This document shows positions 30,729 to 41,591 of a stretch of 64,000 bases of DNA, piece by piece (position 1 is the stretch's first letter; each line of letters begins with the position of its first letter). The stretch spans positions 12,501 to 76,500 of the forward strand of contig JAJOZX010012105.1 in assembly GCA_023014485.1 (NCBI GenBank), read 5' to 3'. Below the pieces are notes generated by a model. The model had not been told where the DNA came from and did not search any database. It was given only the letters and a program-made list of their open reading frames with translations. The position numbers were made by a program, and so were the translations under genes. This stretch comes from Bathynomus jamesi. Taxonomy: Eukaryota > Arthropoda > Malacostraca > Isopoda > Cirolanidae.

Positions 30729-31918
30729 CAGGGTGTCCCGTAAGTCTGGACCCATAGGGATTTATAATATATTTTTTTATTATGTTGCAGGTAAACCATG
30801 TCACTGACTAGAGAGGAGAGAGTTCAAGTTATTTTGCTGGTCGGGACCCGCAGTCACCGGGAAGTGGCCGAAGAATTCAACAATATGCATCCAGACCGCG
30901 CACCAATCACACACAGATGTGTTGGCAAGTTGATAGCCCAATTTAAGGAAACTGGATCCGTAGCTGACAAGCCTCGCAGAGGACCTTCAAGGACTGTTAC
31001 GGAAGACGAAACCAGTACCAATGTGTTGGCTAGCTTCGCTGTCAGTCCCAAGAAGTCACTTCGACGCATGTCCAGCGAAACTGGGATCTCCAAGAGCAGC
31101 ATCCACCGCATCTTGAAACTTCATCACTGGCATCCATACAAACTGCAACTCCATCAGCGTTTAAGTGAAGATGATCCTGATAGGCGAGTTCAGTTTTGCG
31201 AATGGGCAGAAGAACAATGCGTGAGTGATGAGACGTTCCCATCAAAAATTCTGTTCTCTGATGAAGCGAACTTTTATGTTTCTGGGGAAGTCAACCGTCA
31301 GAACACTCGATACTGGTCACCAACAAATCCTCATTGGTTTGATCCTTCCAAGGAACAAGGTGCCCAACGCCTCATGGTTTGGTGTGGGATATGGAAAGAC
31401 AGAATCGTTGGTCCCTTCTTCTTTGACGTGACGGTAACCGGTGACACGTACCTCAAGATGTTGCAGGAGAAAGCATTTCCAAGAATGTTGAACTCAGCAG
31501 GCGACTACCCGGAGTGGTTTCAGCAGGATGGCGCCCCTCCGCATTACGCTACGACGGTTAGAAATTACCTTACCACACAGTTTCCAGAACACTGGATTGG
31601 ACGACGAGGACATGTTGAGTTTCCACCAAGGAGCCCTGATCTTACTCCCCTGGATTTTTATTTGTGGGGCCACTTGAAAGCCCAAGTGTACGAGGTCAAA
31701 ATTCAGAACATTTTCCACCTTAAAGCACGCATTGTGGAGGCGTGTCAAGAAATTTCTGCGACTGTGATTCAGAAAGTGCTGTCGCAGTGGAGATTGCGTC
31801 TTGAACTATGTGTGCGACACAACGGCGGACACTTTGAACAGATTATGTAATAAATTTTTGGACTATTTTGTAATTTTATTAATTTTGCCCTATGGGTCCA
31901 GACTTACGGGACACCCTG
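30729..31918 (+). mobile_element. Intact DD41D mariner
   Basis: Perfect 31-bp TIRs (CAGGGTGTCCCGTAAGTCTG...) with TA on each side, 1190 bp long, with one uninterrupted transposase gene. It sits within the hAT at 29657-32138, so it is the youngest element of that nest. Confidence 0.97.
30798..31850 (+). CDS. Mariner DD41D transposase, intact (350 aa)
   Basis: A nuclear cut-and-paste transposase that would bind its TIRs, excise the element and reinsert it at TA. Residues 1-60 form the first DNA-binding region (VGKLIAQFKETGSVADKPRR), and residues 85-107 the second helix-turn-helix (LRRMSSETGISKSSIHRILK). The RNase-H-like core has all three acidic residues: Asp155 in FSDEANF, Asp244 in FQQDGAPPH and Asp286 in SPDLTPLDFYLW, with 41 residues between the last two. 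FFFDVTVTG precedes the second Asp as in relatives. The ATG (30798) sits 69 bp inside the left end; TAA is at 31848-31850. No stops, frameshifts or odd residues were seen, so it may be functional or only recently silenced. Confidence 0.95.
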   Translation: MSLTREERVQVILLVGTRSHREVAEEFNNMHPDRAPITHRCVGKLIAQFKETGSVADKPRRGPSRTVTEDETSTNVLASFAVSPKKSLRRMSSETGISKSSIHRILKLHHWHPYKLQLHQRLSEDDPDRRVQFCEWAEEQCVSDETFPSKILFSDEANFYVSGEVNRQNTRYWSPTNPHWFDPSKEQGAQRLMVWCGIWKDRIVGPFFFDVTVTGDTYLKMLQEKAFPRMLNSAGDYPEWFQQDGAPPHYATTVRNYLTTQFPEHWIGRRGHVEFPPRSPDLTPLDFYLWGHLKAQVYEVKIQNIFHLKARIVEACQEISATVIQKVLSQWRLRLELCVRHNGGHFEQIM

Positions 31919-32948
31919 TATACATATACTAGGTATAACCGTATAAGCATGGTAGTATAGTAAATTATAGGTAATACTAATATACTTATTAGATTAAAGG
32001 AAGAAAAATATGGAATAAGTTTAAAACAATAAAAAAAAAAACAAAAAAAACAAAAAAAACATCTATCTTGGTTTTAAACAAAAAAAACGACAAAAAAAAC
32101 AAAAAAAACGACACAATAAAAAACGACTCACATCACTAGGTTTCAGTCTTATGGAAGCCGAAGACGTACAGTTTGCCAACAAAATCGTGTGGTCTGATGA
32201 AGCTACCTTCAAGCTGAATGGCACAGTAAATCGACACAACTGCAGGTACTGGTCACTTGATAATCCACACGTTTATGTGGATAAACATGTTAATTTACCA
32301 GGATTAACAGCATGGTGTGGTTTATCATCCAGGGGTTTGGTTGGACCATTTTTCTTTAATGGGACAGTTACCGGTGCCGCATATCTCGACATGCTGCGGA
32401 CAGAAATTATAACTGCAGTTCGGAAGTTGTTTGGAAACGACGACTTTTACTTTCAACAAGATGGAGCCCCCCCCCCCCTCATTATCATTGTGATGTCAGA
32501 AGGTACCTCGATGAAACGTTGCCTAACCGTTGGATAGGACGAAGAGGAAGCGTTGAGTATCCTCCACGTTCACCGGACTTGACTCCACTTGATTTTTACT
32601 TGTGGGGCTACCTGAAGGATGCAGTTTATGGTACAAGACCTGCAACACTCGAACACCTTAAGGATGCAATTAGGGAAAGGTGCGGGACCATCACAGCATC
32701 CACATTAGTCCATGTCTGCGAATCAGTTAGTCGACGCATTCAAAAGTGCATTCATGCCGCCGGAGAACATTTTGAGCACTTGGCGTAGTTAATTAAATTT
32801 TATATGCAAACAACTCGCTATAACATTTTGATCACTTAGATTACTAATTTACCTTTCATTGGCAATTGCTATAATTATATTATTGTTGTTTTTTTAAATT
32901 ATAAAATATATGATGCTATAAAGAGTATATAGTTTTTTTGGGACACCC

Positions 32949-33969
32949 TATATATATATATATATATACACACACCACACACACACACTAACATGTATAC
33001 ACACACACACGTATGTATACGTACGGCACATGAATATGTACTCACTACCAAGTACGTTATATTGCTTCACATGCGAAAGTTGTGTAAAGATCAGGAATCA
33101 TTTATAACAAACGGATATCCCCTTTCGAGGTTTCGGCTCACTAACGGTACAGTAGTCCGTACAACTGCTGTCAGGACCCCACCGTCAGCATGCGATCGAG
33201 GTCGGGTCAGTATGTTAAAAAATCCTAAAATTACGCCGGACAGGATCCCGGGGCCACTGCACTGAACTTTGTGCAAGGGACAAATTGCGCCGTTTCAAAG
33301 CCACTTGCGTTGACGTTTTACGAGTAAAATGGCGTTTTCACCCGAAAACGGAAAATACGTCTAGAGGAAAAAAGTGAAGACAATCTTTTTTGGCATTTGC
33401 ATTCGAATGACAGCGACTTACACATGTGCCAGGAAGTCGTTAGCGAGCCACACCAGCCTTGTCAGTGCATGCCGGAAGTTAGTACCTACCAGGCTCCAGT
33501 CATCCGTATTCAAACAACATATTCACTTTTGAGCTGCCCACACCTATGACGTCATTGTTACAGAGACGAACGTTGCGCCAACCGTCTCCTCAATTTAACC
33601 ATGTATTAGTGCGTTAAATAACGCAGGTTAAACCTTCTGCAACTTCACAAGACTTAAGCCTAAACCTATAGCAGACCGACATTAACACAACTTCCATGCA
33701 TTAAACTAAATAAAGTCCAGCGTAGGGGTAGGCTACGCTTTGAGCTTACGACTTACCGAGCCTACTTAAAGATATGCAAGTGAAATCTATTTTAGGCAGG
33801 ACTTCGTCCTAACTCAGTTTAACCCTGAGGTTAGGCTACTGAAGAAAATTAGGCCCTAGTTACTGGCGCTTTTTTTCTCTTTTTAGGGTGATGATGTAGT
33901 TTGAACCCAGTTCGGAACCCGATTTGGCTATGATGCCTGTCTACCCAACAGGTAGATTGGTAGATTGAA
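32949..33969. other. (TA)n/(CA)n microsatellite then unassigned sequence
   Basis: TA and CA repeats at 32949-33012, then about 950 bp with only chance reading frames. The stretch 33150-33265 is GC-rich but shows no known motif. Confidence 0.5.
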
Positions 33970-34462
33970 CTTAGATTGGTAAATATTCATTTCAGCACAC
34001 ATGGTGTTTTTCGATTAAGACATTTTTCTGGTCAATTTTCAGTCGTTTTGCACGAATCTGACATCCGTTTCCTGTGGAAATGTGGGTAAAACTTTACAAG
34101 ACACCCGCATTGCCATGAAACATGCTACAGTAACGAAACATATATCAATCGATAGAGCGAAAAAATGGTGCAAGCAGCTTTGTATCATTTTGAAAATATT
34201 AGAAAATAACAGTTATGACACTATGAAGATGTTACTAGGCCTATCATAGCTTACACCATTTGGATCTTTTCCGTTTCATGTACTGTTTCCGATTTTGTTG
34301 AAAATAAGATATTTAATGTAGGAGTAAATCTTAAGGAAGCATCCCGGGAAGTTTTTTGGATATAAAACATGTTTTCCCGATGTATTTCTATGTGATTTAT
34401 TCGAATTTGACATCCGTTTCAGTCGCAAATCACTCGTTTATGACTTTCCCCCACCCCCTCAA

Positions 34463-34500
34463 CAAATATAATATAATATAATATAATATAACCTAATCTA
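34463..34500. repeat. (ATAAT)n microsatellite
   Basis: Five to six copies of a 5-bp AT-rich unit, followed by CCTAATCTAACG. Confidence 0.85.
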
Positions 34501-34624
34501 ACGTGTATATAAATGTTACCTACCCATTACTATCCTGGATTATACAATTTCGCCGCCTGGAGAAGAAAATTGTGGAAACGACCTCACAGTTCGGGAAGGC
34601 CTTTAAGAAGTACGCCCGTGAGAG

Positions 34625-35760
34625 CAGTGCTGCCACTCAGATTTTTAGGAAATCCCAAGAATTGACCTCAAAAAATCCCAAGAATAACAAAAAAATCCCA
34701 AGATAATAAAAACATTAAAATAAACAAAGAAAACATTAAACTTACTCTATTTTAATTATATTTCCTCGTCAGGCTCGTCTTCTTCGACGTCTGCAGAAAG
34801 ACGGACAGTCTCATTATTTTCTTTTTGCTCTTTAAGTCTTTTTTCATATCTTTTATGTACTGTGCCGCCTTCAAGCTCTCTTATTAATGTTTTTGTCGGC
34901 TGCCAGGTAGTACAAGTTGCTTCATTTCTAGTTAAGCACTGTTTTGCCAACAGCCTATCTTTTACAGTTTTGTTTTTAAGGCATTAGTTATTTTTGTTTT
35001 CACACGGTTCACCTTCGAGAAAATTCTCTCAACACATGCGGATGAATGTGGCAAAACGGTTAAGTTTGTCATGAAATAGGACAATAAAGAAAATTTACTA
35101 TTATTTAAGCCATCTTTGATGTTACTTAATGAATGCCAATACTTCGGGATAATCTCTACTGACTAGACGAGACGCCGCACACCATTACGACTTAACCTTG
35201 TTCAAAACATGTTTTGAACGGCAATCAAACTAGTACAAGCGACTGTCGTCATGACAAATTTGTTCTATTACCAATAATATGACAAAATGAATTTTATGGA
35301 TTTATAAAAATTAATAAAGGATCGTAATGAAAAATACATAAATAGTAACAAATTTCGTTAAAGTAGTAACAAAAGTACAAACAAAATATAAAGTAACAAA
35401 TTTGTTACTATAGTAACAACTTCGGCAACGCTGCTGACCAAACGCAGTCTAATTAAACGGTTACTGAACGAAAAGTAAACAAGAACTAAATGTGTACAAT
35501 ACCTGTTGTATGTCTTCAGTACTTATCTCTCATTTTAATTATTTAATAATTATTACCAGACTTTTCATGTATAATATAATTCGCTTTATATAATTGTTTT
35601 TTAATGAAAACAAGAAGAAATTAATAATAATTTTCACTTTAACTTAGTTGGTATGAAAAATCCCAAGATTTCGACAGTTTTTCAAAATATATCCCCAAAT
35701 CCCCAGGTCGAGGCTGAAATCCCAAGATCTTGGGAAAAATCCCAAGCAGTGGCAGCCCTG
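34625..35760 (-). mobile_element. 1136-bp hAT element
   Basis: The ends CAGTGCTGCCACT and, inverted, CAGGGCTGCCACT are flanked by an exact 8-bp duplication CGTGAGAG (34617-34624, 35761-35768). AATCCCAAGA motifs repeat near both ends. Keeps only the 3' part of a minus-strand transposase. Confidence 0.92.
34756..35150 (-). pseudogene. hAT transposase C-terminal domain remnant
   Basis: Minus-strand reading gives YWHSLSNIKDGLNNSKFSLL, then LTVLPHSSACVERIFSKVNR, the hallmark PHSSA.VERIFS motif of the hAT dimerisation domain. Next comes VKTKITNALK, a frameshift near 34985, DRLLAKQCL and an acidic end (EEDEPDEEI). The N-terminal BED-type finger and most of the DDE core are lost. Inactive. Confidence 0.8.
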
Positions 35761-36152
35761 CGTGAGAGGTATCCCAGGAAGAAAATTTTCCGCCTTCCGT
35801 ACTTAGGCGTTAAATTTCTGACGTCCCTCCAAGTACACTTATCTAATTTGCACACAACGCTGTCAGACGCAAGAAATGTTGTCCACTTTAAAAACGTTAA
35901 TTAAAATTACTTATCCTTAATAAAAATAAAAACGCGGGGGTGCATTTTATTGAGAAAAATATAATCTTTCATATTATTAATATGTTAAATCTGTGTACTA
36001 CGTATTACGAACCGGGACCTTTCCTTAAGATTATCCGTTGACCTAACTGGGTATTCAATTAACCTAACCGGGCATTATATCTCATACAAAATTACAATAA
36101 CAAACATAACTTTTGAACCGCTCATTTCTCCAAACAAACACTAACATTTTTT

Positions 36153-36508
36153 GGTGCTACTGTAGTATGCGGTCTACCGTTAAGTTTCTACTGTAGTATG
36201 CGGTCTACCGTTCAAAATATTTAAAAGGAATTGAAAATGAATTGAAAGGAATTATAATTTAATTTACACAATTAAGGAATTATTAAAGAAGTTAAACATA
36301 TTACTATCGCATACTTAACGGTAGACCGCATACTACAGTACGCCATTGATGATTGGTTAGGTTAAGTCGTGATATTTTCGTTAGTTTTAACGAAAATATC
36401 ACAACTTAACCTAACCAATCGTCAAGGGCGTACAATTAACCTAATAATAAAATAATAAGAAGATAAGAAGCTATAATTAAAAGGTAGACCGCATACTACA
36501 GTAGCACC
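36153..36508. mobile_element. 356-bp miniature element with repeated TIR motif
   Basis: The ends GGTGCTACTGTAGTATGCGG are exact inverted copies, flanked by an 8-bp duplication CATTTTTT (36145-36152, 36509-36516). The core motif CTACTGTAGTATGCGGTCTA occurs four times: twice direct near the left end and twice inverted (36325-36345 and at the right end). A second palindrome lies inside (36345-36430). Noncoding. Confidence 0.85.
36345..36432. repeat. Palindrome GATTGGTTAGGTTAAG...CTTAACCTAACCAATC
   Basis: A near-perfect inverted repeat with arms of about 38 bp. Single arms recur at 37127-37165 and about 38098-38115, followed by the CAAGGG(C/G) and GTTGACCTAACCGGGCA sequences also present at 26583-26600, 36040-36075 and 37085-37115. 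It marks a dispersed repeat family shared with the Helitron-like end at 26636. Confidence 0.75.
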
Positions 36509-37154
36509 CATTTTTTAAATCAGCGTAAACATCTACACTAAATATCTTATTTTCAACAAAATCGGAAACAGTACATGAAACGGAAAAGATCCAGGTTAAT
36601 ATTAGTCTTTTAAGCCGCTCACGCGCGGTTAAAACAGTACAATATATTGAATTGCCATTCAAAACTGATTAAGAAAATATATATCTTATGTTGTGCAAAT
36701 TTGTTCAAATGTACTTTTTTTAATAAAATATATTTCCTGTTTTGGCTATAATGTAGGCCTACTTTTGTTCATAAAATATTTTTCCTGATTGGGCTATTTT
36801 CTCGCTACTCTGCAACTTAATTAGTTGGTTGGGTTTTGTTCTGGCTATTTTTTTTTCTAATTGGATTCAGTTTAGTGGTATTTGTGATAGAATTATGACG
36901 TGCCATTCGTGTGATTTTGACTTTGAGAACTTGATTCGTCATATGCCCGAGATGAAGACAAAGGAGTGGAAGTTTTTATCAATTATGGCGTTATTCTCTC
37001 ATCCTTGACTTGTCCGAAATGTGACAGTGAGTGCCTAATACGAAAAGATCAGAAGATATTTAGGTGAAATAACCAATATTAACCTGTTAGGTTAATTGAA
37101 TGCCAGGTTAGGTCAACTGTCACCCTTGATGATTGGTTAGGTTAAGTCGCGATA

Positions 37155-37362
37155 TTTTCGTTAGTTTAAATGAAAATGATGAGAACAAACTTCTCTGGTT
37201 AATTTTGAGATGTTTTGTACGAAACTGCCATCCGTTTCCTGCGCAAATACTTAGTTTTCGAGATAACGATATCTCGAAAACGACGCATTTCCACAGGAAA
37301 CGGATGACAGATTCGTGCAAAACACCTCACAATTGACCAGAAAAGTTTGTTCTCATCATAAA
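37155..37362. repeat. About 200-bp palindrome
   Basis: Two inverted arms (GATGAGAACAAACTTCTCTG... and its complement near 37340-37360) centre on CGAGATAACGATATCTCG at about 37265. Identity is high but not perfect. Reading frames on both strands are mirror images and not genes. Confidence 0.85.
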
Positions 37363-37745
37363 AACAGACGGTGTAAAAACGAATAATTACCAAGATCCAA
37401 ATGGTGTAAGCTATGATAGGCCTAGTAACATCTTCATAGTGTCATAACTTTGTTATTTTCTAATATTTTCAAAATAATACATAGCTGCTTGCACCATTTT
37501 TTCTGCTCTATCGATTGATATATGTTTCGTTACTGTAGCATGTTTCATGGCAATGCGGGTGTCTTGTAAAGTTTTACCGAAATGGGTAGTTTTTGAGATC
37601 TTCATTTGAAGACATCGCAAAAACGATGTGTTTACACAGAAAACGGATATCAGATTCGTGTAAAACGACTAAATATTAACCAGAAAAATATGTTTTAATC
37701 GAAAAACACCGATGTGTGGTAAAACGAATATTACCCCTTAGATTA

Positions 37746-39065
37746 TATTTACTCTAATGGTCTAATTGAATGACACATTTTTTTACGCCGCGGCAGCATG
37801 TGCTCCAAGCTCACTTGCCTGGTAACAATGGCGCACGCCATGTGCCGAGTTTCGGCGTGATATTTCGCCAGACCATGAGCTGAATCTCGGCGCAAATCGT
37901 AAAATCACGCTTGAGTTGTCAGGCATTTTTTGCAGTCAGGTTGGGGCCGAAGCAAAGCTGAAAACATTAAGTTAAAGCGTTCTTACCTTCTATTGGGTAT
38001 AAAGACGGCTTGCCTCTTCCATAAATGCCTCAAAAACATATTCGCTTTCCCGGCATACGTATACTTTAGCGTCGGAAATTGTAACTATTATTATAAACAA
38101 CTTAACCAAACCAATCGTCAAGGGCAGGCAGTTGACCTAACCGGGCAAAGAAGCTACGTCGTCAATATGGCGCATTTATCAGTTGTAATATCGTTTTAAT
38201 ACTTTTAATAAATTTATATTCAGCCTTACGTATTTTTTGTTGATATTAAACGTAGAAATAATTTCCGACGCTAATTTCCGCCTTCCCAGAAGTGGAACGC
38301 CATCGACAGGCCGCTGAATAATTTTCATCAATTCTCACTACTTCACGACACCTTTCCCATTATTCACAAATCTACACGTAATGAGCAGCACTTCACTAAC
38401 TTAAGCTAATGTTCTCAAATCACACTGCTGCCGGCTCTAATGGCATAAAAAAGTCACCATTTTTATGTATTTTACATTTACTAAAACACTTCTCACAAAT
38501 TACTGCATTCGTCACTTAGATCTAAAACTGTAAATAAACGAGTAGCTCGCACTCGCCTTCCTATAGTTTAAACAAATTGCATGGTCATTCCAACACAACC
38601 ACATCAAACCAAATCCATTTAACACCTATTTTTTTTTTTTACTTTTTGATTACGTAATTCCATTAGAATGACGTCATGTACCAAGAAAAGTTCGTGATTG
38701 GAAGAAATTTCTGTGACGTACATCAGCGGGCTCGTGGGTACGGGCGAAGCTATCACCTCTTTCAAAGTCAAACTAAGTCTGGATTATGAAATTTCGATAA
38801 AATGTCATTATTAATGTACAGTATAATAATAAAGCAGTATTTTTTAAAACTATAAATTTGTTAAAAATGTGTTAAGAAATACATTTATAAAGCGTTGCTA
38901 TGGAAACTGCCTAAGTTATATCAATGATGTCTCTATGAACGTATTGTAAGTTTTACATTTCAAGAATTTTTAGTTTCAACTTTTTACTGAATAATAGTTA
39001 AATATATTAAAGTTATTGGAAACATTTTACAATGGAAAGACATCTGGAAGTCTGTAGTTTATTTC
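37746..39065. other. Unassigned sequence with a small inverted repeat
   Basis: A 14-bp inverted repeat TAGCGTCGGAAATT / AATTTCCGACGCTA (38070-38083 and about 38263-38277) encloses about 200 bp. The rest has no recognisable gene or repeat end. Confidence 0.5.
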
Positions 39066-40079
39066 AACTTATTTATTGAATGTCATCTTAGGAGGAGACT
39101 TCAACGCTAAAGACACCAGTTGTTACCTGCACAACCAAAACAACACCAAAGGCGCCAACATAGCCACACAACTAAACAGCCTCTTCATTTTTAACAACAC
39201 AGAAGAACGTACACACATACCACATCAAGGAGGATACTCAAACTCCTCCCCAGACATAACGTTCTGTTCCCCCTCACTAGCAACACATACACACTGGAGA
39301 ACAGAAAAACAACTGTCATCAGACCACCTGCCCATCATCATTACAACACGTTCTACACTCTGCCCCAACAGCCTTAGGGACACTTACAGAAATTACAAGA
39401 AAGCTGATTGGGAACAGTTCAAAATAAAAACTGAGGAACAATTCACCACATTAAACAGCACACCCATCATAAACATCAATACAACACTCAAGACATTTAA
39501 TCAGATCATCAATAATGCAAACAAATACATACCCAAGGGCAACATTAGTAAATACAACCCAAATTACACTAGAGAAATAGCCCACCTTATAAGACAACGT
39601 AACAAGTTAACAACCTCAACATAACACACAAACATCACACACAGAAGTCATAAAACAACAGATACAACAGCTCAACATAGAAATAGACAACAAACTTAAA
39701 GAAAAACAAACAGAAACATTTAGGGAATCCATAACAACACTAAACCACCCCACAGATACATCCAGGCTATGCAAGACTATAAACAGCATTACCCACTCTA
39801 ACAGCGGCATTCACACCTCACACGCGGCTATCTGTCGCAGCCAAAATAATATCCCAACATATACACAACAAGCTAACATTCTAGTTAATCACTACGCAAA
39901 GATAAGTCACTTAAAAAGAGACAACAACCAGAAACACACAGACAAACAACCAGACACAAGAAAAACCTACAGACTCGACACGACCATTACACCCTTCAAT
40001 ACAGACCAGACCACGAAGATCATGAAAAACATTAAGAATTCTAAGGCTACTGGACCAGACAACATATCTAACATACACG

Positions 40080-41591
40080 CAGTGGCGTACTAAAGGAGGT
40101 GCGAGGTGGGGCGGCCCGCCCCGGGTGACAGCCAGGAGGGGGATGCCATCGGGAGAGTTGAAATACCAGTACAGGTTTTCAAACCAAATGAAAAATTCGC
40201 CAAAGAAAAAAAATTTAAAAATGTTCCAACTATTACAACAGCTTAATGTTAATTTCCACTATAAAATAAATATTTATTTTTATTGGCAATACAAAATTTA
40301 CAAACGAAAAACTAAATATTTGATAAAAATTACATCGAAAGGCGAACGTTTGTTGACGTTTTAGTCATCAGTTTGTTGAGCATAGCCAGCTGGCTGCAAC
40401 TGACATTCCGTCTTGTTCACTTGACACTGTGACTCCACATACATGAGGTATGTTTTATTAAATAATTATGATAAAGCATAAAGTGCTGGTGTCGTGGTAT
40501 CATAGTGATGTTTAAGTGTTTATAAATGCATCGTCGTGATGTTATAATATCCGGTAAATGCATCGTCGTGATGATATAATAAATGCATCGTCGTGATGTT
40601 ATAGAAACTCATGTTTATGAATGGTGGAGAGGGCCATTCATTATGCAAGTACAAAGTGTGAGGAAATGGACATTTCTATGGAGAGAAGAGGGAGAGTAAA
40701 GCTCCGAAAAAGGATGCCAGGAGAGATGGCAAAGGATGCTGGTCTCACATTACCAGAGGAAGTAAAAAGGGCTATGTTTGAATGTCTTGATCGCTTTCAT
40801 CAAGAATTGGAGATTCGTTCTAAGGCAATGGATCAAATTCTGTCAATCTTCGCTGTTATTCAACCAAACACTTTGGTTATTGCAACAGAAGAAGAACTTC
40901 GGAAGTATATTTCAAATTTGACTCAGATTTTCGATGAAATTCTCTGATGAAGATAGTGTGGAAATTGAACGACTTCGGAGGCATTTGGAAGCTGCCAAAA
41001 TCAGCGTTGAAGAGGCAAAGAAATGGACAGCATTGCAGTTTCTTGAGTTTATTGTGAAATGGGATTTTTGTGAATCTTTGCCAAGCTTGTCACTTTGTTT
41101 GAGATTCTTTTTGACTGTCTGTTTGTCTATTGCTTCATGTGAAAGAAGTTTTTCCAAATTGAAATTGATAAAAAATTTCTTTCGCTCGACCATGAGTCAG
41201 ACAAGATTGACAAATCTGGTTTTACTTTCAATTGAACATGAATATGCAAAGAAGGTGAATTTTGATGAGGTCATTGATCAATTTGCAGAAATTAAGGCTC
41301 GAAAGCAGAGACTGTGAATCCGCTCTATTTACCTTTGAAGAATAGGCTGAGCGTTGAGACTGGATTTCCTGTGTTTTTTGTATAAAATAAAGTGCAGTAT
41401 TACCTGTTCACTGAATTTTTAATGTCCTGCATTTTTCTTATTTCCAATTTGTTTATGACAGTACTGTACTGTTTAAAAATCTTCTTGCAAACATAATATA
41501 TTTTTCTGTGTGTTTAAATTTTAAAATTATTTATGGGGGGTGCTAAAGGAAGGATCCGCCCCGGGTGCCAAATACTTTAGGTACGCCCCTG
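40080..41591 (+). mobile_element. 1.5-kb hAT inside the LINE
   Basis: The ends CAGTGGCGTACTAAAG and, inverted, CAGGGGCGTACCTAAAG are flanked by CATACACG and CATACACC (7 of 8). It interrupts the LINE between the linker and the reverse transcriptase. GC-rich CCCGCCCCGGGTG follows each end. An internally deleted hAT with a 3' transposase part. Confidence 0.88.
40621..41317 (+). pseudogene. hAT transposase C-terminal half (ZMYM1-like type)
   Basis: 40621-40947 encodes a helical, charged segment (ATEEELRKYISNLTQIF). After a one-base frameshift, 40934-41317 continues with LSLCLRFFLTVCLSIASCER, then SFSKLKLIKNFFRSTMSQTR, the typical C-terminal dimerisation block of the zinc-finger-MYM-1-like hAT group, and ends at 41317. 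A hAT transposase cuts at its TIRs and makes 8-bp duplications. The N-terminal zinc finger and first catalytic part are missing, so this copy is inactive. Confidence 0.85.

Larger units (their letters stand above)
29657..32138 (+). mobile_element. hAT element inside the mariner-like element
   Basis: An exact 8-bp duplication GGTTTCAG (29649-29656, 32139-32146) brackets ends that both start TAGTGATGT. Each end is followed by T-rich or A-rich runs with CG(A)TTTTTT repeats. Without the nested mariner it would be about 1.3 kb, an internally deleted hAT keeping only a C-terminal transposase piece. Confidence 0.9.
29228..32788 (+). pseudogene. Mariner-type transposase split by an hAT insertion
   Basis: The 5' part (29228-29656) reads [37 protein letters not shown] and [17 protein letters not shown], ending [11 protein letters not shown]. 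After the hAT the frame continues at 32147-32537 with [11 protein letters not shown] (first Asp), [11 protein letters not shown] and FQQDGAPP (second Asp). A C10 run just after it shifts frame. The rest (32519-32788) has [32 protein letters not shown] (third Asp) and ends GEHFEHLA. DD41D-like in layout. Dead through insertion plus frameshift. Confidence 0.9.
28848..32948 (+). mobile_element. Outer mariner-like element with 220-bp TIRs (three-level nest)
   Basis: Begins and ends with GGGTGTCCCAAAAAAACTAT, inside (TA)n. The inverted arms (28848-29070 and 32728-32948) match over about 220 bp, and the right arm includes the last 20 or so transposase codons. The transposase gene is split by the hAT at 29657-32138, which itself holds a mariner at 30729-31918. 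Confidence 0.9.
34546..35904 (+). pseudogene. Short unknown reading frame split by an hAT
   Basis: Removing the hAT and one 8-bp duplication joins 34546-34624 to 35769-35904 in one open frame containing RRLEKKIVETTSQFGKAFKK and RKKIFRLPYLGVKFL, ending HFKNVN at 35902-35904. The basic, helix-rich sequence continues smoothly across the insertion, suggesting a real coding exon or transposon gene before the hAT arrived. I do not recognise the family. It could also be chance. Confidence 0.3.
33970..37745. mobile_element. Composite element with 300-bp inverted arms
   Basis: About 300 bp at 33970-34272 recurs inverted at 37388-37745. Shared stretches include ATGAAACATGCTACAGTAAC and TGACACTATGAAGATGTTAC. 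A further piece at 34270-34325 recurs inverted at 36535-36595. Between the arms lie an hAT (34625-35760), a miniature element (36153-36508) and more palindromes. This resembles a foldback-type transposon or a rearranged nest; no TSD was identified. Confidence 0.55.

Noticed and set aside
34756..34950. Independent small acidic protein
   Set aside because: It continues upstream, after a frameshift, into the PHSSACVERIFS motif, so it is an hAT transposase C-terminus.
37120..37393. Overlapping 60-67-codon frames on both strands
   Set aside because: They mirror one another because the DNA is a palindrome.
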